DNA of 64,000 nucleotides from Triplophysa rosa (GCF_024868665.1 NC_079893.1:16072589-16136588); one strand, 5' to 3'. Positions 47,640 through 59,876 are shown, counted from the stretch's first letter. Notes: generated by a model from the letters alone, not told the origin. Program-made: numbers and translations.

Positions 47640-50600
47640 CAGTGTTGCCTATACATTTATTTATTCGTGGCGGACCACCACAATATCAACGCTGACCGCC
47701 ACGAATAGATATTACATTATTTCCCTTTAAATTTGTATTTAAAAAAGCTTAATTCATTGTCGAGTTGCACGCAGCGTGTTGACGCTCAGCGCCTCTCTCT
47801 CTCATGTTGCGTTCAGTTCCTGAAATTAAAAGGTAGCGGTGTTTTCAATATGCGTTAACTCCGTGAACATCAACAGTCACAGACTTACTGACAGAGAAGA
47901 TTGCTGACCAAATTTATCAGGACTTAACGGAAGGTTAGCAGTGTTTCCCACAAATTTACTTTACTTTGGCAGGTATATTAATGACCACCCAACCAAGTAT
48001 ATTTGGCATCTCATTTTGTATTTTTCCATCAGTGATAATGACTGTATCTGCGAATCGATTAAGCTTCTAAACAGCGCTTCTAAACAGCTTTTTTCTTGAC
48101 TTGTTTGATGTGAGTGGTGTGTGCGCGTCCTCTCTCCCTCATTCACATGCTCTCTCTTTCTGGATGAGCTTGGTGTGTGTGTGTGTGCGAGCCCTCGCCC
48201 CAGAGTCCTGCACATGGCCGGGCACTGTCAGGTGAACCGCTAATATTAGATGTAACAGGAGGAATAATTATTCATCTGTGGGTCGGGAAATAATTTGCGT
48301 GGACAGAACGCTGATCCAGTAGCCAAGACTACTTTCGACTCACCTCAGCTGATAAAATGCTTTTACACAGTCCTGTGCTCATGTGTTCAAGCTCTGTTTG
48401 AAGAGCTGGTTTCTAATTGCAGCGCACTTTTCAGTATTGAGCATTGTAGCCAATCGCGTGCAACTGATGGACAGCTATAGTGAGGACTCGATGCTCTTAT
48501 CACAATTAAAAAAAAAACATTTGCGCATCAACCCTGGTCCCTTCTCAGCAATAAAGTGGCTGTCACTCAAGACAGTTTCTGCATATCTTATGTTTATCAT
48601 GTGTACTTAAAGAATAGTATCATACCCTTCAAATATCCGTAGAGTCTTTAGTTTGATCACATTTATAAAACACAGATACAGCTGTACGGTTATTTCCGAA
48701 AACATACGACGCGTGGGGGGGGGGTTGGGGGAACTAAAGCATGTGTGCACCCATTGCCAACAAAACAGACATATGACTCAGTTTCACTTACCGCGTGCGG
48801 TTCATGTCCGGCATCTTTTAGCGCTGGGACTGCTCCACCTATCAGTTTCAAACAATCTCCAAATCCAGCATTATATCCACCGTTTATATAACATTCATCA
48901 CCCAATTGCAGTGAACAAATGAACACAGTTGAACTTCGCTAACGTAGTGCTCCCTATCTCCTGCACACAAGTGAAAGTGATGTGTGGGCGTGCTTTTCTG
49001 GGAGAATTGTCTGATAAGGGACTTAAGAAAAGTTGTAACAAAACAGATTTTCATGTTCGATAAAAAAAATTCAAAAACCTAAAAGAACGCTGAGGGGGTG
49101 TATCGAGCACAGAAATACTACGTCACACGTCCAACTCGTTTTTTGACAATTTGACCATGTCAAGCATGAGAAGACAGCACGTTTAACATTGTTAAGAAGT
49201 GAGAATGCATGAAACACTGTTGCATATCCCCTTTAAGCTTTATTTAGCCTTGACGGCAGCTTAGCCTTTTGTGGCTTTGGTATAATTTTACAGAATAAAG
49301 TGAAGGGAAACTATTATTAAAGGTCCCATTCCCCGCGACCCCATTTTCATCCTTTTGTTAGTGTGTAATGTTGCTGTTAGAGCATAAACAATACCTGCAA
49401 AATGATAAAGCTCAAAGTTCAGTGCCAAGCGAGATATTGTCTTTAACAGAATTTGCTTTTCAAGGACTACAGAGAACGGCTGGAATCTGACTACAGCCCT
49501 CTACTTCCCGGGTACATGATGTCATCATTCCGAGTGCTTTTATTAACCTCCGCCCAAAGGAATACGCCAAAAAATGGACAAGGCCTTCCTTAGAGAAGAG
49601 GAAGAGCCGCTGGAGTAGTGTTTGGTTATCAGAGATCGTAAACATTTGACTGAGCTACGTGCTAAACTACTTTCCCTTTCATCACAGTCCTACAGCTGGT
49701 AATAAGAATTCAGCTACACACATTCTAAGATAACCAACGGTCAAATAACAGCTTCCATGACTTTAACATCAGCTGTGAAAGCTGTTCTGTGTAATACACT
49801 GATATTGTGTGTGTGTGCGCATACCTCTATGAAACGTCCTGTGAAGTCCTGCTTGCAAATATCTCCTGGTCAATCTGCTTGTTTTATTATCCAACTCGGG
49901 TCCAATATAAAAAGGCAAAACTAACGCTTCTGTTATTAGTGTAAATTAATATAACCAGTCTGACGCCATTCGGTCCGGTGTCATTTCCCTCGTCATAGTA
50001 GGGAAAAAAATTGCGATCTCTTACAAAGATTGACGTTTGCACTAGCGGACCTCCGTTACACTTCGATCGATCCTCATGTTTTTAACTGATAAAGTGAAGT
50101 TGACGCCATTATTACTGTTTATTGCTAAAAGCCAAAGTTTATGAATACACGTGCACTGAGAGGGGCACCGACCAATCACAACAGCCTGAGAAGCGGAAGC
50201 TCGCTGATATGGTATGGGTGGGACATCTTCACACACACACTCTAAGCGGGGAACCAATCACGACACACCTGGTTAGCTTTACCAATCAGAGCGTTTCGGA
50301 AGGAGGGACTTTTTATAGACCGGAAGAAATCCAGTCGTTTTGATAGAAGAGGGACAGCGGCGAACAATAGACTTGAAATATGTGACATATAAAGCGTTTT
50401 TTAAATTAGAAACATGAACATCCATTGTTAAACACCCAAAAAACATAATCAAAGCCTCAAAAACAGCAAAAGACGGGCTTCTTTAATATCACATGAAAAA
50501 TATAGGCTATTTTTAACAAATTTTGCATAAATCAAAACACATTTCATAAATCACTAATCAAATATAGTATAGCTACTATTAGCTTACAATATTTTAGTGG

Positions 50601-51445
50601 ATTCACTATTGGTTGTCTCACCCGAAACGGCCATATTTAGTACTACATGTTTAAAAATGTGTTAACCAGGAATTCCTAATATTTCGTTGCTTGTTGCGTG
50701 AGAAAAGAAATGGTTTTGTCTACATCATGTAGATGTAATGCGGGTGCGGTTCGGGTCGCGGCATTTTTGTCAAAGGGTAGGGTCGGGTACGGAATTAAAT
50801 GAGTGCTGCTGTCGGATGTCAGGTGTTCTTTTAATTACTGCGGGTGCGGGTTTATCAAACAGGACCCGTGCAGGACTCTGCCTCGCCATCTACCAATGAG
50901 TTTGGTGTGCGTGCGTGCGCACGTAGTTTGCGCCGTGCTAACAGTGTATTTTCACATATTTATGGATTTGTGCCGAATTGTCTGCACTATGCATAATAAA
51001 ACTATAACTTTCATTTAAAATCAAAGAAGTGCTCATAATGCAGCAGCACAGTAACGGCCGTGCGCTCCATGAGACAAATAAGTGATAGCCAAAATCACTG
51101 CATATCTGCTCTTTAATGTAGATGTATGGTGATTTTGCCAAACGGTATCGAGTTTATAAATCAGGATTTTAGCAGCAGGTAAAGTGACTGCTGACTGTAT
51201 TAAACATTATTGGGTCACGTTCAGTAACTTATTTTATAATCGTTTCATGTCTGACAACAGAACAGAAAATATGTGAGAATGGCATTGTTGTTTTAAAATG
51301 TAGCATAATGTGACAGATCAGAGAGTAAAATAGAAACCGATGTCAAGTCCAAATGCAAACACGGCGTGATGGCGTCATAAATATGCTAATTTGTTTGTGA
51401 CGTCGTCAGCGCCACAAGTCTCTCAAAATCCTGTGGGAAACACTG
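47640..51445. mobile_element. hAT (5-bp duplication type), 3.8 kb, inverted relative of the one at 10864
   Basis: The left end cagtgttgcctatacattta and the right end (inverted) cagtgtttcccacaggattt correspond to the right and left ends of the element at 10864-21798. GATCT is exact at 47635-47639 and 51446-51450, and the split foldback element fits around it. A third CAGTGTTTCCCA end at 47939 lies inside without a partner. A TTAA-flanked element (49321-50482) is nested here. Confidence 0.72.
49321..50482. mobile_element. TTAA-flanked DNA element, 1162 bp
   Basis: TTAA at 49317-49320 and 50483-50486. The left end aggtcccattccccg and the inverted right agaagcccgtctttt are related at their first bases. 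The interior has the gttgctgttagagcataaac and caatgccaagcgag-type words of a common fish element. There is no transposase, so it is non-autonomous. Confidence 0.6.
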
Positions 51446-51639
51446 GATCTGTTTGGTTACTGACATTCTTCCCAATATCTTTCTCTGTGTTCATCAGAGC
51501 AAAGAAAATTATACAGGTTTGGAACAACTAGAGAGTGAGTAATTCATGACACAATTTTCATTTTTGGATGAACTATAACTTTAAGTCCCCCCAACCGGAA
51601 ACTGCTGAGGGTTCTTGCATTAAACACGGAAGTAATGCT

Positions 51640-51723
51640 TGCATAGAGCCCATTTGGACATCCGAGGTTTCGGAAGGACAGTGACTATATGCTAATCTGC
51701 TGCTCTTTCCATATTTATGACAG
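51640..51723. other. dis3: Unique 3' end of dis3 intron 5
   Basis: Short plain sequence that ends in a pyrimidine-rich acceptor before exon 6. Confidence 0.45.
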
Positions 51724-51885
51724 GTTCTACTTCAAGGCCTTCAGAACATAAACCGAGCTGTGCATCAGGATGTAGTGGCTGTTGAACTCTTTCCAAAAGA
51801 ATGCTGGGTTGCTCCCTTATCTGTTGTGCTACAGGATGATGGTCCAAATGATGAAGATGCTGAGGAAGATGAGACTCCGAATAAG
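51724..51885 (+). CDS. dis3: dis3 exon 6: cold-shock region
   Basis: Fifty-four codons, phase 0 at both ends, acceptor tatttatgacag and donor aag/gtatag. It includes VLLQGLQNINRAVHQDVVAV and ELFPKECWVAPLSVVLQ, then an acidic tail GPNDEDAEEDE, as in vertebrate DIS3. Repeat sequence (the foldback element arm ending about 51639) stops some 85 bp upstream. No later dis3 exon (for example the RNB domain) could be found before 64000, so intron 6 is at least 12.1 kb. Confidence 0.94.
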
Positions 51886-52708
51886 GTATAGTCCCTTTAG
51901 AATGTTGTGTCCAGAGGAACATGACTCATACTAGGGCCACAAGAAATCCACGTCCGCAGATCTCTGCAGAAACTTCTTTTGCAGAATTCTGTGGATTTTG
52001 GCGCTTATCATTGAGAAGTATACACACACCACTAAAACATTACTAGGATGCACTGTTTGCTGTGAAGGATTTTAATGAGACTGAGCATGAACAATTTGAT
52101 ATTTGAGAAATTTAAAATGAAATTAACGTTTAATTAGGGATGTAACGATACCGGCTTCAAGATTAACCACAATAAAACATTCAACTAGGCTTGTGCCGGT
52201 AATACATTTTTATGTGGCAGTAATTGATTAAGCTTTTATTACGGTAGTATCACGGTGATGAAGTGCATTACAAAAACATATGCAAATATCAATATCTGGT
52301 TATTGATAATTTGTCAGGTGTTTAATTAAATATGATAAAACATATTTTACTCCATACTAGATTTTAGCAAGTGAACACATGTAATGGTGATGATTAAGCT
52401 AAAGATACCCACTTCACTTGCTGTACAATAGTGTATTTAACATGCATAGTCAAATACATATTTAACATAACATTCATTGCTTAATATTTAGATGGTCATT
52501 TTACTGACACATCAGTTCATTATAAATAATTGCCTGTCAGTGTCAGTACAACAATAGTGCTAATTCATGTTTTTTTTCCTGATAGCAAGCAGTAGGATAG
52601 CTTACATAGCTTAATAGGCATTTAAAAGCAGCACTCTGTGGCAAGATACGATTGTTGCATTTCATCTTCAACTTCAAATCAAAATAATTGTTCTGCCACA
52701 CTGACATG

Positions 52709-53099
52709 TGTAGCACAACTCAAGAGTCGTGGGTAAGGAAGAGGACGAGGTTGGCGAGACTGACACAGGTTTTTATTAAAGTTCCACACGAAAGTTAGAT
52801 TCACTCAAACATAAAATACAGGTGGCGTCTTCACCAGTACACCATACCATTCTTTATCCCAGGTACAGAGTCCTTGATAGATTCCACTTCCCGATCAGGT
52901 TCTCCCGTCAACAGCCCGTGTCAGTCTGTGAGTCTCTCGTCTTCTGTGTGCTGCTTTCCTCCTTTTATCCGCTCTCTCCGCGCCCTTACTGGAATTAGAT
53001 ACAGGTGTTGATTGTTTGCACGTGTCCCCCTTACTCACCGCTCGTCTCCCGGCTCTCTCTCCTGTTGCGTCCCTCGCTAAACCACGCCCCCTCGCCACA
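52709..53099 (-). mobile_element. Solo LTR, about 391 bp, - strand
   Basis: On the - strand it starts tgtggcgagggggcgtggtt and ends acgactcttgagttgtgctaca. It has a TATA-like gcggataaaagg and AATAAA (tttaataaaaacc) near its end. The flanks are ACATG and ACATT (4/5). The start resembles that of the LTR at 35220-35627, so the two may be related. No second LTR or coding region is present. Confidence 0.65.
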
Positions 53100-53104
53100 A
53101 CATT

Positions 53105-53794
53105 ATTAACTATATAACTACGATTAGGAGATTACTGTATTTTATTTATTCAATTACGAGATGCAAGCTAGCGGACCAAGCTAACTCTTCAACTGTCAGG
53201 AATGCAAATAGCAATATAATCCATGCAATTTTGGCACTTTAGTTCGCTTATTTGTTTCTATGTGGTATTCAGAAACACGTAAATAAGAGTGGCGTGACAT
53301 AACTCATATTTCACCTTAGGTCGGCAGAGCTCTGCCTTCCCCCATTCTTCTCAACGTGAGGCTTGTCCAGGCTGTTTACATCAGAGCACACAAATGCGTG
53401 TGCGTGTGACGCTTAAGCCACGGGTATACTTGACTTCCGCGTCCGTGTCCATATCACGCACAATCTCGCATACTCAATCGCGGATAAACGAGTTCGACAC
53501 ATGCGCAGTACGTCACCGAGTGGACTCAGCTGATTCAACATGTTGTCACGCATGCGCTGTTGTACGCATCCTGTCCGCGCACCCTCAAAAAATGGGCTGC
53601 ACATGGACGGGCTGTGCGGACGACCGCTGACCCTCCTGATTACGAAAATAATGGCCGGTTGGACTATACTTTTGCCTTTACGCAGCATAAACGGAGTGTT
53701 ATTTTATGCAGTCAAAGAAAAAGATAAGGCACATTTTTCTTCACAGCGGTTGGACGTGCCCGCAATAAATCTATAGTGCATTTTCACTACCGTG
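53105..53794. other. Unassigned sequence
   Basis: Includes ccacgggtatacttgacttc and a GC-richer stretch with cgtccgtgtcc, maybe an internal part of a transposon. No protein domain was recognised in the short frames. Confidence 0.3.
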
Positions 53795-54715
53795 GTGTAC
53801 CACATGGCCGTCACTAGCACAGTTTATTTGGGGCTCTAGCCCCGATTGTTTTTAAGCTAGCCCCGAATGTTTTGGCCTGGAAAATAATAATAGGAAATCA
53901 TTAACTGGACGTTTAAAATTCGCTGCTGACGCTGTGCACACGATGTTGACTGCAGCCTCTCTCCCACACACCTATTCTTCAACCTATCCTATGCAGTTGA
54001 GCTGCTCGATAAAATAAGATCTAACAGTGTGAGGGTAGAGAAGACTACAGAACGGCAATAGCATGTGCCAAGAAACAAACAAATCTTCTTTCATTTTTGG
54101 AGAAGATGAAGAAATGTAACTTAAGTGTGTGAGTACACGGAGACGAAAATGTACAGCTATAACTAATGATATAAAAATCTGGATTATCACAACAAGCCTG
54201 CACAGTTTTTCGTGATACTGCTATTGCAGCATAATCTTAATCAAAATCAATGCAAAGATGGCAAAAATGAATTTTATCAATTTGTAATGGATTATTTTTG
54301 CGAGGATAATGCACAGATGTTGCCTGTCGCTCATGTGAGGCAAGTGAGTGGTCTGTGTGAACCTGGCTGCTGCCTCACATAAGTGCCAAGGACAGGGCGA
54401 AGCAATAATATCCTAATATATGACAGCATAGTGGAGCAATACTGTTTTTTATTCCTTGTAAAAAAACATAAGCCTTGAGCAAATGCTGAAAAATATGTCA
54501 AAATGTCCGTTGAGTTTTTTTAAACACAATCGGGTATGAAGTAAACAAACAGTTTTTGGGAGAAACTTTTTGGGACGTGTACGCGCTTTACCGCAAGTCT
54601 TAAAGTGCCAGCAGCTTAGTCACACCAGCAGCTTTTAGGCCACTGGCTGTTTGTGTTTACTAAAACATTTACTTCAAAACCTTTCATTTTTTATTTATAT
54701 TAGGTTAAGCATTAT

Positions 54716-54957
54716 TGTAATAAAGCTCAATAAAATGGAAGGAAGGAGGTGGGAACTGGCGAACATTCAAAACATTTAATCAAAAATAAATACACAAAAA
54801 TACAAAAGTAACAAGCCGGCAGCCCCTCGCGGACGACTGCTGGCAACACAAACATAAACAAAACTTAGCATTTCCGGGCCCGGTCCTCTCTCGTCGGCAG
54901 TCCTGCCGCTCGTCCTCTTATGCTCCCAAGCTTCCCTATGTAGCCTTCCTCACTACA
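54716..54957 (-). repeat. 3' LTR of the miniature element
   Basis: Direct copy of most of 55667-56006, including ttccgggcccggtcctctct and agccggcagcccctcg on the + strand. Lacks the 27-bp tandem of the other LTR. Confidence 0.82.
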
Positions 54958-55648
54958 TACCCCCATCGCCCTTCACAGGCCGGGGGATACTAGCGTGCCT
55001 GTGCCTACTCCCCCCCGGGGGGCCCCCCTTAAGAGCCCCAGCGCCCCCCCCTTGAGAGCCCCAGCGCCTGTGGGTATGCACCAACGAGACGAGAGAACGG
55101 AGCCGGGAGCACCCCGAGCGTCCAGTACCACCGCATGGCAGCACGAAGAAGAGCCTCTTGGCTGGTTTAGGACCGAGCGACAGCGTGTCGGGGAACCGGA
55201 CTATTATTTTTTTCCTCTCTCCCCTCTCTCGTCCCTGTCACTCGGTCCTCAACCAGCCGAGAGGCTCTTCCTCGCGGTGCCATGCGGTGGTACTGGACGC
55301 TCCTCCTCCGCCCCCTGGCGGCCGGCGATGGCTCCTCCGGATAAGGGCGGCTGGCGATGGCTCCTCCGGACGAGGGCAGCCGGCAGCAGGCCCCCTGCTT
55401 CCTGCTCCTCCCCGATCCGGCGGACGGTAGCAGGCTCCGGCCCATGGCAAGCGGGGCTGACCTCTCCGTTCCCTCGCGGACGGCTGCCACTCCACCTCAG
55501 ACCCAGGACACGGCGCGAGGTCTTTTCCCCGTCCGGGCACACGCGCCAACACCACCGCCTCGCGGACTTCTCTCATCCGTGCTGCCCGAACTCTTCGGCA
55601 CCGCGATCCCCCTAAGCTGCGAGGACTCTTTAACAGCGTGTCCTTCCT

Positions 55649-55664
55649 CCCGGGTTTCGGCACC
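55649..55664 (-). promoter_or_regulatory. tRNA-Phe primer-binding site
   Basis: GGTGCCGAAACCCGGG on the - strand, complementary over 16 bases to the 3' end of tRNA-Phe before its CA tail. It sits two bases from the LTR edge, as needed to start minus-strand DNA synthesis. Confidence 0.75.
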
Positions 55665-55666
55665 GC

Positions 55667-56006
55667 TGTAATAAAGCTCAATAAAACGGAAGGAAGGAAG
55701 CGGGAACCGGCGAACATTCGATCAAAAATAAATACACAGAAATACAAAAATACAAAAATATCAAGCCGGCAGCCCCTCGTGGACGACTGCCAGCAACACA
55801 AACATAAACAAAACTTAGCATTTCCGGGCCCGGTCCTCTCTCGTCGGCAGTCCTGCCGCTCGTCCTCTTATGCTCCCGAGCTCCCCCGTGAGGCATGCGG
55901 GACCCGCCCCGCCTTCCTGCCCCACGGCTCTCATCCCGCCTTCCTGCCCCACGGCTCTCATCCCGCCTTCCTGCCCCACGGCTCTCATCCCGCCTTCCTC
56001 GCTACA
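55667..56006 (-). repeat. 5' LTR of the miniature element, with a 27-bp tandem
   Basis: Contains three 27-bp units with gccttcctgccccacggctc (55911-55991) and a partial fourth, absent from the 3' LTR, which accounts for most of the length difference of 98 bp. Confidence 0.82.
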
Positions 56007-56662
56007 ATTATCAATTATAGTTTTTAAGTATTTCTATTCATATAAATACTTTTAGTATTTAAGTAATTAAAGTTGTAAAAAAACATTACAAATATTTACA
56101 CAATTTACAAATAAGGAAAAATCCTTGAATGAAATCCTTAAGGGACTGTCTGTTAATTTCATGCATTATTATGGCCCAGCTCATAAACGTGAAGGCACTA
56201 ACGCATTACAAACATTACCATATGCTTTTTTTGCTCAAGTCAAGTCTCGAAGATACTCTGTGACGATTCCACCATCAAAAAACGAACAGGAAAAATACAT
56301 GGATAAAAGAACCTTAAAAAACTTTGAAAAGTCCACAAGAGAATGAAGTACAGTAGACATAAGTAGCTAGACATAGATGACAATGGGTCAGATGTATAAA
56401 GTTACATATGATTGTTTTGTGATATTATATTGCATAAATGTGTTCATGCACAGCATATTTTCCTTGAGAAGAATACATTTAAATTTATGTGATTATTTTG
56501 TGTCTGCTAATAAACTATATTGCATAAAAAAGTTCATGCAAAGCATATTTTCCTTGAAAAAAATACCCCTTACAACCTAATACAAATTCCCTACATTAGG
56601 CCCTAATGTTTTAGGCTCAGCCCCTGATGGTTTTATATCCTAGATACGCCCCTGGTGTACCA

Positions 56663-58410
56663 TATTACCGAACACCGGCACATGTCTACATCCAACAGTT
56701 AGTATTATCATGTCATATATTAATTATCATTAAACCGTACCAACATTTTAAGACTAATGGTAAATACTGTCCAGCGTCAGCCAAAGTTAGCAACAGTATA
56801 ACAGAGGTGCATAATGAAATGCGGGTTTTGTTCATGTTATGTCAGGAGTGCAAAATAAACAAGCAAAATAATGTTACTGATATGAGACATGCATATCGTC
56901 ACTGTCGGGCGGAATCCTCGCATCTCCAAAACCATTATTTTTCAGGAAATTAAAAAACTGCATATTTTTTGAGTTATTAAACATTGTATCGTTAAAGTTG
57001 GTATTATACCTTATATTTCTATCATATACTGTTGTGTACCAACATTAACCCAACATTTCCCCAAAACCATGTTTAATCGGAGATACAAGGTTTATGACTT
57101 GGGAGATACGAGATTATGCTGTCATTGATAAGAATGGTACGGATACAGACGTCGCTGCTGCCAGCAGTGTTCATCAAAGTCTGCGGTCGCGTTGAGCCTT
57201 TTGACAAGAGACGAGGCTTTAAGAGCCAATGAAAGCTAATGATTGTGGTTACATACATCTTCCTAAACTCTATTTTAAACGTTAGAGCTATGAGTGATGC
57301 AATACCAAAATAAATGTTAAACAGGCTGTCTAATAAGGCGGAAATTAATCTGCACGCAAATAAAGTTGGCGGTCGCGTTGAGCCTCTTGACAAGAGAAAA
57401 GGCTTCAATCGTTAACCAAAGCTAACGACTGTGGTTACATACATCTTCCTAAACTCCATTTTAAAGGTTTAAGAACTATAAGTGATGTAATACAAAAAAC
57501 GATGAGCTGACTAGGCTCTCTAATAGGCGGAAATTAGCCGAATCTGCTCGCAAATTTACCTTCGTGGCTCACGGGCTTCCTTCTGCACCGAAGCATTACA
57601 GCTATCGATTTTTAACAAAACAGGCCAAATGTATCTAACCTAACTATTTTCACTCGTTATTGTCTAAAAAACTTTCAATCAGGAGACGTAATGCCGAGAA
57701 GCTCCCGCGGAGTGAAGAAGAGGTGGAGTTACGAAACTTATCAGACAGTTGAAGTGTTCAATGGAGTTAAGAGATTTGCTCTCAAGCTATTTTCAACACT
57801 TTAGATTGGTTAATCATTTGTAAAAATAACAGACCCACATGGGGACTGACCAATAGCATCGATTTGTGAAAAAATATGAAATTGACCAAATTTGGACATA
57901 GGAGGTTTCCGCCCGACAGCGACGATATTCATCCTCGTCTGCTCCCGTTTATTTATGATCACAGGGCTTTTAGTCCAAAAATGTGCATATTGGGGGAAAT
58001 ATAGATATACTGAAACACGTTTACTTCATATTTCTTTAGACAGACTGATGATTTGAAAGTTTCTTTGGAGATCACTCTTATGACTTCAGGTGTCTCCTGG
58101 GACCTAAACTACACCTCATTACTCGCGACACATGCAGACAGATGATTTACTGATTTGTGTTGCATTTAAATTAATGTCTTGTTTACTTAAGGTTGTGTTC
58201 AACCTGAACAAGATACTCCTTTACCTAATGGCCCCATTGTGTCATGATTAATGTTAATGTTGTGTATTTGATGTTTATGAAAACAAAAAGTGCTTTCACA
58301 TCAGTATAAAACTTGGTATCAGTACTTTTTAACAAAATTATGATAATACTGATAATCGTGATAATTTTGTTCACTATAACAGTGATGTGAAATTTTCATA
58401 ATGTTACATC
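56663..58410. other. Non-coding sequence with a two-copy tandem repeat
   Basis: A unit of about 185 bp is repeated: ggtcgcgttgagcc near 57185 and 57370, with acatacatcttcctaaactc in each. The rest is AT-rich, with no clear exon or terminal repeat. Confidence 0.45.
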
Positions 58411-58519
58411 TCTACATACATGTAATAAAACACTATAAACAATAAAATATTACATTTTTCATGCAAAATATACATTAAATAGTCTCGAAATGCACATAAT
58501 CTGTTGGTTCATATTAATT

Positions 58520-58953
58520 TGTGACCCTGGACGACAAAACCAGTCTTAAGGGTCAATTTTTCGAAATTAAGATTTTTACATCATCTGAAAGCTGAAGAAA
58601 TAAGCTTTCTATTGATATATGGTTTGTTAGGATAGGACACTATCTGGCAGAACAACAACTATTTACAAAGCTGGAATCTGCGGGTGCAAAAAAATCAAAA
58701 TATTGAGAAAATCGCCTTTGAAGTTGTTAATCTGAGGCACTGTAGCAGGCCATCCACTCACAAAAATAAAGTTTTTATACATGTACAGTAGGAAATTTAT
58801 AAAATATCTTCATGGAACATGATCTTTACTTAATATCCTAATGATTTTGGGCAAAAAGAAAAATCGTAAATTTTTACCCATACCATGTATTTTTGCCGAT
58901 TACCAACAATGTTCCCGTGCTACTTAAGACTGGTTTTGTTGTCCAGGGTCACA
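58520..58953. mobile_element. MITE with TGTGACCCTGGA ends, copy 2
   Basis: The ends are tgtgaccctggacgacaaaa and ttttgttgtccagggtcaca. It is collinear with copy 1 at 26668-27102 and about the same length. Non-coding. Confidence 0.82.
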
Positions 58954-59090
58954 TTTAGAGTATGAATTCGGTTTGGTGTATTGAGAGTTTAGACAGTCTC
59001 TCTACTTAGCACCAATCAATAACAAAGCTTCTCTGCCTGTTAAAATTTGCTGTCATTTTCAGTTTAATTCGTTTTACAGAGACAGGTAGC

Positions 59091-59876
59091 TAGGCTTGTT
59101 GCGATAGTCGGTGTCACCTGTGAAACACTCTGTCCACCCGCCAACCGATTACATCACTTGTCCACCGTGGCACCAACCCCCACCGTCAATTAGAATTTTT
59201 ATAGTAATAAATCGCAGCTGCTGCATTCAGTGCAAGCGGAACAAGTGTCGCAGCAAAGATCAGCAGCAAAAGTTAGATTTTATTCATCATGTGAGAAGAG
59301 TGAAGTGCTGGCTGACAAGATGATGGCGGAGGCTTTTCTGTCAAAGAACATTTAGAAAATATGTAGCCTATTGTCATCAAGAGCCGGTTTCATTTTAATT
59401 TTCTTTTTGTTCTAATTTTAAAAAGCCGGTGCTTTGCCATTTATTTAATAAACGTTTTTTGTTTCGTATTCCCTTTCTTATTTGTTTCTTTTTTATTTGT
59501 TTTTTGCACAGTGTGTGCCATGATTACTTGTTTTGTTAAAATAGGCAACTTATTTAACGTAAAGGTTTTTATATTCGATCCTTATATTTTTGCATAGTGT
59601 GTGCAGTGGTTATTCGTTTTGTAAGGTCTGTGTTTAATATAAGCAAATGTCATTGCAGTTTTTTGTAGTTTTTTGTGTTTTCATTAAGAAAGATATTAAT
59701 TCAAGCAATTGCCGTTCCCGAATTGCCGCTATCAAAACTGAGAGTAAAATGTGTCATGCGCACTGCTGCATCTTCGACCACCCCACAGCAAACCCCACCC
59801 CCGGTGTCACCGGTACTACCGGTGTTTTTACACGTCTATTAACCGGTGGGAAAATTTAATCACCGCCACATCCCTA
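59091..59876. mobile_element. hAT non-autonomous element, 786 bp
   Basis: The left end taggcttgttgcgatagtcgg and the right end caccgccacatcccta are related, inverted ends of the tagg..tgt.gcggt family. CAGGTAGC and CAGTTAGC flank (59083-59090, 59877-59884), a 7/8 match. No coding region was recognised. Confidence 0.7.

Larger units (their letters stand above)
47162..51639. mobile_element. Foldback element split by a hAT
   Basis: The left arm has aagaaccctcgctagtttcc then ggttgggg, and tattctgtcatcatttactc / ttccaaacctgtataaattt further in. The right arm, about 51450-51639, is its inverse (ccccccaaccggaaactgct, gaggg ttctt). The arms surround the hAT at 47640-51445. This kind of palindromic repeat is very common in cyprinids. 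Exact ends and target duplication are not certain. Confidence 0.65.
54716..56006 (-). mobile_element. Miniature LTR retrotransposon (TRIM-like) with tRNA-Phe primer site
   Basis: Two direct repeats bound the element: 55667-56006 (5' LTR on the - strand, 340 bp) and 54716-54957 (3' LTR, 242 bp), both TGTAG...ATTACA. ATTAT flanks at 54711-54715 and 56007-56011. Two bases inside the 5' LTR boundary, the - strand reads GGTGCCGAAACCCGGG (55664-55649), the reverse complement of the 3' end of vertebrate tRNA-Phe. A purine-rich run (aagggcgatggggg) lies just before the 3' LTR. The 709-bp internal part is GC-rich and repetitive with no gag or pol motif. It must rely on proteins from another element. 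Confidence 0.82.
53803..56654. mobile_element. hAT (CAGGGGCGT type), 2.85 kb, exact 8-bp duplication
   Basis: GTGTACCA at 53795-53802 and 56655-56662. The left end catggccgtcactagcacag and the inverted right caggggcgtatctaggatat agree at CA-GG-CGT-CTAG. Next to both ends, gctctagccccg and gctcagcccctg are paired words. A miniature LTR retrotransposon (54716-56006) is inserted within. The open frame 56125-56346 shows no known domain. Confidence 0.8.
52135..58411. mobile_element. Possible large hAT (TAGGGATGTAACGATACC ... GTTACATCTCTA)
   Basis: The left end tagggatgtaacgataccgg at 52135 is mirrored by aatgttacatctcta ending at about 58411. A second left end, taggcttgtgccggtaatac, starts at 52185 and its partner is not found. 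No 8-bp duplication is visible. If it is real, the solo LTR and the hAT with the mini LTR element inserted into it later. The boundaries are tentative. Confidence 0.4.

Noticed and set aside
54995..55801. Long GC-rich open frames (206 and 187 codons) on both strands
   Set aside because: They lie in the low-complexity interior and LTR of the miniature retroelement, have biased proline-arginine-rich composition and contain no recognised domain.
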